Origin: Rostrohypoxylon terebratum
Taxonomy: Eukaryota; Ascomycota; Sordariomycetes; Xylariales; Hypoxylaceae
Length of the DNA: 64,000 nucleotides
Direction of reading: 5' to 3'
Assembly: GCA_022497145.1 (NCBI GenBank)
Contig: MU385933.1
Span: 1 to 64,000 of the forward strand
Shown: positions 56,070 through 64,000 of the stretch, piece by piece
Position numbering within the stretch: position 1 is the stretch's first letter
Layout of the letters: the number at the start of each line of letters is the position of its first letter
The notes under the pieces: model-generated
Database searches by the model: none
The model's input: the letters and a program-made list of their open reading frames with translations, nothing else
Told to the model about the DNA's origin: nothing
Program-made: the position numbers and the translations under genes

Positions 56070-59000
56070 GTAATTTGCGTAGCTTCATTGAGCGGAATTA
56101 ATGAAGGGGCTGCAATCAATGACGAGGAGGCGATGGAGACCTTGTCATGAATCCATCGCCACTCAGCTACCTAGTATGTTCAGGTTCATTGTGATAATTG
56201 TATATCAATTAGCGCCTTGGAAGGATGGTACATGGCGGATATCCGAAACTTGTAGATTAACGCCACGGTTTTACGTTCTCTTAGTCTTGATGAAGAGGCT
56301 GTAAAACATTTACATAGATTGATACTGATCTCGGCAATCTATACGATATCTAACCCCGTAAGCTCAGATCCGAAGTTTAGTACATAGAGGCTGCATGTGT
56401 ACCTAGCATCCCATCTAACTTCTACTATGGTCTGATGGGAAAGAATTAACACACTGTCAGGTATTGTTTCGGCTGGGGACCCTTGATGATCTAGCTTTGA
56501 GTAGATTTAATGGGGCTTTTAGCTACAATTAAAATCGTTGAAATCTGCCTGAGATGTGTAAGTACCTATGGGGTTCATTTAGACATTTTATCATTGAATT
56601 AGTATGGAATTTCGTCTCCACAAGCCCCACTGGTACCTGACAGTGTGTTAATTCTTACCCATCAGACCATAGTACTATTAAATACCTACCTATCTAACAA
56701 GTACTATCTAGAATACGCTCTAAGGCTGCATTAGCCCTGATCCCTCGAGCTGTTGGCAATGGCGTCATGCAAGCCACCATTTCTCTAAAGATACGGCTCG
56801 GGAAGAGAGGTTGAAATAGGCAGGTAGGAAATCGTGGCTTCCGCTACTGATATCAAGCCACTTGAGTTGTTAGTGGTTGGGACAGCTACTACGTATGTAG
56901 GTACTACTAGAAAAGAATATTGCCGTTCGACGATGCGATCACGTTCGTACGTACAAAAGCAACTAGCGGTTGACCGTGCATTAGTCTCCTCCAACCTACC
57001 AGAATCAGCATCTAACCCGATGCATCGTATTTTGTGCGGAGGGGACTATGTTCAAGGTTCTCGTATGGATACGTGGGTTCGTATTGTATGTACACAGCAT
57101 AACTTGACTTTCAAGCTTCTAGTACAGGATTCTTGTTTTACCGTAGGACACGTCTTAATAGACTTGCTATTTCTTTGATCTCGTTGTATCAATAGAGAGG
57201 AGGTGTCGAGAAGATAAAAACCTAAGACGTAAGGGCACGGGTGCATATGATAATGCGACAGCCCTCCAGATGGTTGGGAGCGCGATACGCTTTTCTTTTG
57301 CGGATCCGGTGAGGTCCGTCCAGCCTCACTAGCAATTTTTATCATTTTCATCGGTAACCAGGATCGATAGGGCTAGTCCGCGCCGCTGGAAATCAGAACG
57401 TGCGATGTCACGATGTGACGAAAGCTGAAATGCGTGGTTACCATTTCTCTGTAATCGTGGTTTTCTGTCAGTCAATTTAGCCCACGCAATGATCAAGAAA
57501 AGGCCAGCACAAGTTAATAAGGTTGTCGATTGTGGTCTGTTCCTGTGCTTAGTGTGTAAAACGTAACGATATTAGTCGGTGATCCTCCACACACACCACC
57601 AGTGGAACAAAATAGTGATCGACCTGTAAGCACGATAAAGTGACAGGGGTCAGTAGAGCCGGTAGCGTGAGTGGCTGGATGGTGGGAGGGTAGAAATTAA
57701 AGAGCGCGGACCGACGGACAGAATTGGGAGATGGTTGTTTTCGTCCAGGTCGGGCGTTTCACAAGGCTAAAGTAATTTAAAAAGAGGCACACGATTTGAA
57801 GGATGAGGATTCGAGAAAGAATAAAGAATTATGACGAAAAAGCTGAATTGGTCAGGTTGGGAATAACTGCATCGGCCGAAGGTGACTGGCCTGCCAGGGC
57901 TATCCCAGGCCATCCCAGTGGTCCAACGAAGGGATACGAACTCGCAGGTCCAGGAATCCCTCACTACCACGCGGGAGGAAAACGTACCTATGTACATAGC
58001 AGAATGGGTACCTAGAGGGGAAATTTCGCGGTCATCGTAGTAGTACAAAGAAACCAGACGTCATGGTGCGTTCCACGGCAGAGGATATCGTGGCTTTGGC
58101 TGTATTGGAGACGATTAGACCCAATGAGATGGCGTTTGTGTGGGTTTGTGTGGATTCGTATGGATCCTTATCAGATCACTATGTCCGTAGGAATCTTTCA
58201 CTGCTTGCTTCGGTGGTTTCTTTCCGACCTCCCCCAGATGGCTTCCGGTAACACTTGAATATATACGGTTTAAAATCTTCCATATAAAAATTGAGAGATT
58301 TTAGACAAGGTACCTACGAAGAAGTCGTCATGGTACTATCGTCGCCGGAATCCATTACCTGGAGATCCCTTGGCATCGTTGTTCAGCTCCCCTCAGTGTA
58401 TCAAGCACGAGAATAGGGAGGTATCCATGAATAAGACGCATGAAATCGTGCCATTGGCTAACATAAGACGCCTGGATGGATGAAGCTGACGAGTCTTCAG
58501 GTACCTTAATACAGGCTACGTTGAATTGCACCTGGGTTTCTTCTGTAGGCGAGCTTCAAGTGGCTTCACCAGTGGCTTCAAGTCGTGTTTCTCCAGCTTG
58601 TAAAAGCTTGTAAAAATCTTCGCGGGTCGATTAAAGGGGTTGGAGGGGTCTAAGATGCTAGGTACCTAGGTACCTGACCATCTTCATACCCGGCATCGTT
58701 TTCTGGCTCTCATTGTGCCAGCCAATGATGATCGGGTGGAGGATGTTTACCCCTGACGTATCCCTGACGTATCCTTGCTGTATCCATGTTAGCTCCAATT
58801 TCGCGTAATCTGCACCTTGAATGATTGACCAATCAAAATGGCCTGGTTCCTGAAAGTGGTGCTTCTGTGCCTGACTAGCGCAGGGAGCTTGGGCCATGTC
58901 GGCCAACAGAGAAAGACCGAAAATGATCAACATTGAAAGTTGACAAAGGGGAGGAACGATTTACAGATGATTGCAAGGATAACATGAAGAACCGCTGGGC

Positions 59001-60337
59001 CCTGGCTTCTAATGAATGATTCTGTGATTCGGTGCTGACTGTGTCCCAATCTATACCACCGACTGGATTTTTTTTTCTCCTCGATTGCATCAACTGTTTT
59101 TGCGAGATTTGTTCCCGTATCTAGAGTAACAACGGAACCAACATTGTACAGGTCTTAGCACGTATAGTGTAGGCATCATGGCATGTCGTGTGAATGTCTT
59201 AAAGTACGTGTGTACTTCGTATGGATGTTTCTAAACAAAAGCAATCGAGATGTTGGTGCATGTTTGAGTCGAATAACAAATCCCTGCCATCAATGGCAAG
59301 ACGCCGTTACCAGCCTAAAAGAAGGTATTCCAGAGAGAGCTGAAATTGGGTAAAATTGGTCAAATTATTTTCAATGCGTTGGTACTTGTGAATAGAGATA
59401 TACAAGCATTTGTGTTTATGCAAACACTCAAGAATATAGCCGGCAAGGGTGACCCATATGGATATTCGTCCAATGGAAGTTCGAGAATAACATTCCTTGT
59501 CGGGAAACAGAAGGAACCGCGGTACTATCTTGGATGTACATAGTACATATTAGCTGCCTTAGCTGCTGGGAACTGTCAGTGAACCGCCCACCTCCACCTG
59601 TCTTGTGCTCGTCGGAGTACCTATCGGACAGCTAAGATGGGTAAGAATCAAGATGGGTACTATGTACCCCGTACCCCGTACCCGTACCTGCCTGACAATT
59701 GACCATTGAACAGGCCTAACGAGAATCAAGACGCGCTAGAGACAAGTTTGTGGGCGAAGGTTAGAACCTTGTTCTACTACTCCTACTATTCCCATTCCTC
59801 TCGATTTCTCCCTTCTCTTTCTTCCCTTTCCTTCCTCCACCGTCAACCTACGTTGCAATCCCGCACGCGGTCTTGTCCCCCCCTCTCTTCACGAGAATTG
59901 TGATTCCTTTTTTTGAATCCATTCTCACTTTCGTTCTTTATTCAACACCCTCTCTCGGTTTTTATCGACGACCACCTTCTTTACGCAACATATCGCGACT
60001 CGACGCCTTGCAGGCTGATTATATTCACATTTCCCTCACGGTAAACAAAGCGCGGATACGAACTTCATTCCCGCCCTCCTCGCAAGTACATCGAGTCGCA
60101 TAACGCTTCCTCACGACACTTTATGTGCGCATTACATTCATTTTGCATTCGACATTAAAAAAAACCCGACACCTTACACGACGAGATTGCCCCACCTATA
60201 TACATTGCTTCACGCGCAATTTTGGTGTAGCATCTCCAACACACGCGCAGCACAATCGCACCTTCTTGGAACGATTTTTGGGTAGACAAAAACAATTGGC
60301 ATTGAAGATCACTCGGACTAAGGCCAATCTAGACAAA
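56070..60337. other. Gene-poor region of about 4.3 kb
   Basis: No gene could be supported on either strand. It contains a MITE-like element (56425-56672), a CCTGACGTATCC tandem repeat (about 58750-58770) and repeated GTACCCC units (about 59660-59690). A short minus-strand frame at 58658-58933 starts with a hydrophobic stretch but has no family. The last 500 bases are pyrimidine-rich and probably the 5' leader of the SH3 gene. Confidence 0.45.
56425..56672. mobile_element. MITE-like element with long terminal inverted repeats and TA duplication
   Basis: Sequences 56423-56463 and 56634-56674 are inverted copies over 41 bp with one mismatch. The outer end reads CTATGGTCTGATGGG, flanked by TA on both sides, which suits a TA target-site duplication of Tc1/mariner-type elements. 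The 248-bp element has no coding capacity. Its terminal repeats differ from those of the element at 2922-3210. Confidence 0.8.
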
Positions 60338-62285
60338 ATGCCTACTCACCACCACAATCACCGCCATAAGAAGCGGGATGTGTGGACCGAGCTAGCTGAC
60401 GATGTCAAGAGTTTCGCAAGTGAAGCAAACCCCTTCAAGACGGCCAACGTTCAGGTAAAGCAACAAGCCGCATCGACAGTCTACCAAACGGTATATGAGA
60501 CTATGTCCAAGACCTTTGATGGTCCTATTGCAGGCTACTCAACCTTAGGAAAATCTGATGATGCCACCACACAAACCACCGCTGAGGCGGCACCCACAAT
60601 CCTAGAGGCGCAAACCACTGCCACGCAAGCTAAGATCGCGGACACGACTGCCACCTTAGACACTGCTGATGGTACGCCGACCAAGACTGTTGCTAAGACT
60701 GCTGTTAAGTCATCTGAAACTACTTTGCCCGCATCAATCGGCCACACCTCGTCTATCGATCTAAGTGAACACTCCACTTTAGCTGTCGCAACTAGTACAC
60801 CGACGACATTTTCTCAGGCCACTAAGAGTGTGGAATCGTCATTGGTGGTCTCCGCGACGAATGCGGAGGCTCAAGCTTCGGCTTCTTCTACCGCTACTGC
60901 TACCGCAGCTGCAACAGAGAGTCAATCAAGTCCTGACAATGGTGCCGCGGCTAAGGCTGGTATCGCTATTGGCGTACTAGGCGGTGTTCTTGTAGTTGCA
61001 TTGCTTGTCTTCTTTCTGGTTAACAAACGCAGAAAGCAGAAGGGCCAGCAAATTCAAGATGACGAGAAGATTCACGGACCGATTGGTGGACGTCCATCAT
61101 CAATGCTTTCCACCCAGACTAGCGCTACGGCACCTCAGCTAAGTCTTCGACCGGTAACTCAGTTTAACCCCACATTTGGCGAGCGACGATCAAGCAAAGG
61201 TGCTGCTCTTGCGCTTGCGACTGGTGTCCCGACCAACATTCGCCCCGTCGACGAGAGCCCTCGATCTCCTTGGGAACGACCTAGCCCCGGTAGTCAAGCC
61301 AACCACCCCGAGAATCCCTTCGGCAACAATGCCGAGCGCGCCCTTACGCCTACTAGCGAACGCCCCAGTAACCCCTTTGAGAATCCCGAGAATGTCGTAG
61401 GTGTCGCTCAGACCACCAACTCTCCTCCCAAGCCCTCTCCGATTGTAACTGCGGCTGTGGCCGGTGCTGGAGCCGTTGGCGGTGCCGCCGCTTTGGGTCG
61501 CAAGGTTTCTACTCGCAAGGACGCTCCTCCTCCTTTGGATTTGACCATCCCTGCTGGCCCGCCCAGTCCCGCCGGTACCGAGTTTAGTATGCATTCTGTT
61601 GGTCCCGGACAAACGCCTGGTCCTTCTCGAAGCGCGGCAGCTATCGCGGCAGCCGGTGGACCTCCCTCGACTGCTGTCCATCGCGTCCAGCTAGACTTCA
61701 CGCCGAGCCTGGATGACGAGATGGGACTTCGTGCTGGTCAACTCGTTCGACTCCTCCATGAGTATGACGATGGCTGGGTGAGTACCTATTTAATTATAGT
61801 AACCAAATAAATTTGCTAACCCAAACTAGTCGCTCTGCATCCGTCTTGACCGTTCTCAACAGGGTGTCGTTCCCCGCACCTGCTTGTCTACTCGACCTGT
61901 AAAGCCTCGCCCTGCTGGCGGTCCCCCTCATGGTCGCAACGGTCCTCCCGTCAACCCCAGTGGCTATCGTGGACCCCGAGGTCCCGGTCCGAACTATCCC
62001 CCCGGACAGCGACCCATGACTCCTCAGAGCGCCCGTCCCCAGTCGCCTGCCACGGGTCGCCCGATGAGCCCCTACGGCAGTCGCCCGGCTTCTCCGGCCA
62101 GTGGTCGAATGAGCCCTGGCCCTCAAGCTCAGTCTCCCGGCCCTCGACAACAGCGACGAATGACGCCCCCCGGACCTAGTCTCATGAACCCCAATGCCGG
62201 TGCCCCTCCGCAGCAACAGTACGGCAGTGTTCCCCAGGGTCAGGGTCAGGTTGGCAGAAAGCCTATTCCTGGTCAGGCGTATTAA
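60338..62285 (+). CDS. Membrane-anchored SH3-domain protein (Fus1-like)
   Basis: About 631 aa. Exons 60338-61777 and 61830-62285. The start ATG is chosen at MPTHHHNHRHKK; the frame is open for 71 codons upstream with an earlier ATG at 60125, but those residues look like leader sequence. The Ser/Thr/Ala-rich extracellular part (about 80-205) precedes one membrane helix (AGIAIGVLGGVLVVALLVFFLV, about 210-231) and a cytosolic tail rich in Pro. The SH3 domain (about 446-500) is split by the intron after DGW: VQLDFTPSLDDEMGLRAGQLVRLLHEYDDGW, then SLCIRLDRSQQGVVPRTCL. A Pro/Gly/Arg-rich tail ends the protein. This architecture recalls Fus1-type fungal SH3 membrane proteins of cell fusion or polarity; the exact role is inferred. 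Confidence 0.85.
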
Positions 62286-62617
62286 TGCGCACCTTTCTGA
62301 ACAGTTGAAACATTAGCTTTGAACAAACATCGGTGTCCAATGAGACATCGCTAGGAAATCCTTATTTTTTGGACCTTTATAAAGTCCTGCATCTGGTGAA
62401 GGTACAGATATTCCTTGATACCACTGATCCCCTCAGCCTTTACGAACTTTGATGAAATAGGAACGATTTGCTCTTCTTTACACTCGTTTATAACCTTTTC
62501 CCACTTGATACACCTTGCCCCCTCGGGCTTCATTTTGCACTTTTCTTTCCGTTCTACATTTTCGTTTCGTACGCCTTTCAGCACAAAAAGGTCTTGGCGT
62601 TGGCGTCATGAAAATTT
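62286..62617. other. 3' spacer
   Basis: No gene supported; short frames on both strands are chance. Confidence 0.4.
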
Positions 62618-62929
62618 TCAGATTAAGTACCTAGAAGTCTGAATGGCGCCTATCGCATAAACGCCCGGATCGGGATAATCTGGTAATTTCTTGTCGATAA
62701 TTTCTAGTTCTTGAGGAGGAAGCTTGCGGACCCTGCCGGCACCGAGACAACCGACGGTTTCACCGTTCCCGGCCTTGAGCAACTTTCCTACGACTTTCAC
62801 AATCGCGATACCCGGGTCGATGTCTCGCACAATCGCATCAACCCGATGAACAATCTCGCATCGCGACGTTTCTAATTTCTTCTCGTTCCAACGAGCTTTG
62901 GACAAAAAGAGATCAAACAACTTTGGCAA
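62618..62929 (-). CDS. Hypothetical 103-aa open frame, uncertain
   Basis: An ATG-initiated frame with balanced composition: basic N-terminal half, a KVVGKLLKAGNGETVGCLGAGRVRKLPPQE centre and DYPDPGVYAIGA near the end. It reads more like protein than its neighbours, but I do not recognise a family. A possible splice donor near the end (TAG|GTAC) could extend it. It may be a remnant. Low confidence. Confidence 0.25.
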   Translation of the reverse strand: MPKLFDLFLSKARWNEKKLETSRCEIVHRVDAIVRDIDPGIAIVKVVGKLLKAGNGETVGCLGAGRVRKLPPQELEIIDKKLPDYPDPGVYAIGAIQTSRYLI

Positions 62930-64000
62930 TTTCGGTACTCTTTCTCTTCATTTCGGCCTGCACCAATCCGGGATGGTGAGCACGCTTTGGTATCGGATCT
63001 ATGATCTATCCTTTTCAGTAGGGGTAGAAATAGATGGTGGTTTTGGTAGGAGTAGTTGGTTGGATGGTTGATGGGCGGGTTGAAGGTGGCGGTACGCCGC
63101 TGCGTGTTGGACAGGATCTGGCTAGTGATGACGATGCACCATGGTTGATCCTGGGGATGTGGAGATGGCTTATGGATGCAAGTTCATTGACGCCTTTTTA
63201 CGAAAAAGGCCGCTATGGATGAGCCTCTGTGGGGCCGGCTAATCACGTTTGATGCCCGGAGGTTTGCTATAGTCAGACTCTATTCCAAATAGGAGCTCAA
63301 TACAGTGGTTAACCATCAAGGATATGATTTTTGTGCTCGAATTGATGCGTGGGTGCGTGATATGTTTCGAAAGGAACTAACTGGAGGGCTTGGTGATGCT
63401 TACCTGATAAATTGCCCCTCCTCGCGCGCGCATTCAGCTTCTAGTAGCAGTAGGTACTCATCCGAGTACATATCCGCTGAGCTGGTGTATTTCCAGCACT
63501 GAGTGCATTTTATTTCACTGACCTTATTAGCGGCCCTGCTATATGGTTATCATTCGTCAGTGTATTGGTCACTACACACGTTTTCTACCCTCGCATGTTG
63601 CGCTAAAATGAGATAGGTATTCGAGACCTTCGTCCTTTAGAATACAGTATTTGCCTCCTTTATATAGATGTACCTACCTATATTATAGGTATTCAAAAGG
63701 CTTTTGCGGACAATAAGGTAGGTAGATTACGTCACATGCACGAACGAGGCAGATTGGTAAGGTTGATAATGTGGCAGTGAACCTCACGGCATTGGATGCT
63801 ATTCTCGAGCTCAGCCACCCAAACAGATCAGGCTCCCCTTCTGATAAAACTATCAGGAGTATCCGTTCTTTCCACAATAGAAATACGCATCTAGGAGGTA
63901 GCTGGCATATATTGTTATTCCTTTACGTATACCTCTTATACCAGTTGCAGAAAAAATGGAATGTACTAACATTTTCCATCAGAACTTGACGAAACAATGG
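62930..64000. other. Right-end intergenic region
   Basis: No gene supported. Several short frames lack features, and the window ends without entering a recognisable gene. Confidence 0.4.

Noticed and set aside
58658..59093. Small secreted protein on the minus strand
   Set aside because: Two short overlapping frames that cannot be joined by good splice signals; no family recognised.

Overview
The window is nuclear DNA of a filamentous ascomycete (Pezizomycotina). Genes carry short 50-100 nt introns with CTAAC-type branch sites. The housekeeping set (U2 snRNP A', a Dpb3-type histone fold, TFIIA gamma, ALG9, NAF1, an LSH-type SNF2 ATPase) is fungal, and the left end is a secondary-metabolite gene cluster. 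A sordariomycete is plausible, but I cannot prove the class.

Bases 1-28,200 hold the cluster. In order: a Zn2Cys6 regulator (1267-2450, +), a MITE-like element, a highly reducing polyketide synthase (3525-11155, -), a polytopic membrane cyclase-like protein (11869-13033, +), a flavin monooxygenase (13875-15872, +), an SDR (16107-17012, -), a PaxM-type FAD epoxidase (17491-18903, +), a second SDR (19172-20387, -), a DUF3237 protein (21146-21952, -), a second membrane cyclase-like protein related to the first (22710-23922, -) and a secreted-type GMC oxidoreductase (24173-26477, +). A tannase-family remnant and a broken P450 mark the right edge.

Inferred logic: the PKS makes a reduced or polyene chain, since its ER and methyltransferase regions look dead. 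The epoxidase activates an alkene, one or both membrane proteins cyclise or process it, and the FMO, SDRs and GMC enzyme tailor it. No prenyltransferase, prenyl diphosphate synthase, trans-ER or intact P450 is present. Either a terpenoid partner is encoded elsewhere, or the epoxidase/cyclase pair works directly on the polyketide. An inverted motif, CTCGG-N9/10-CCGAG, lies upstream of the PKS/first cyclase, the FMO, the DUF3237 gene and the second cyclase/GMC pair, with a near match between the first SDR and the epoxidase. It is a strong candidate site for the cluster regulator.

From 29 kb the window is mostly conserved or general-metabolism genes: U2 snRNP A', Dpb3-like, CLC chloride channel, EamA/TMEM42-like transporter, TFIIA gamma, LSH/HELLS ATPase, D-2-hydroxyacid dehydrogenase, MFS transporter, GH43 glycosidase, ALG9 mannosyltransferase, NAF1 and a membrane SH3 protein. 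A pisatin-demethylase-like P450 pseudogene and a second MITE-like element sit in a gene-poor stretch (54.3-60.3 kb). No tRNA, rRNA or CRISPR was recognised. Exon boundaries were worked out by hand from splice signals and reading-frame continuity; no transcript data were available.
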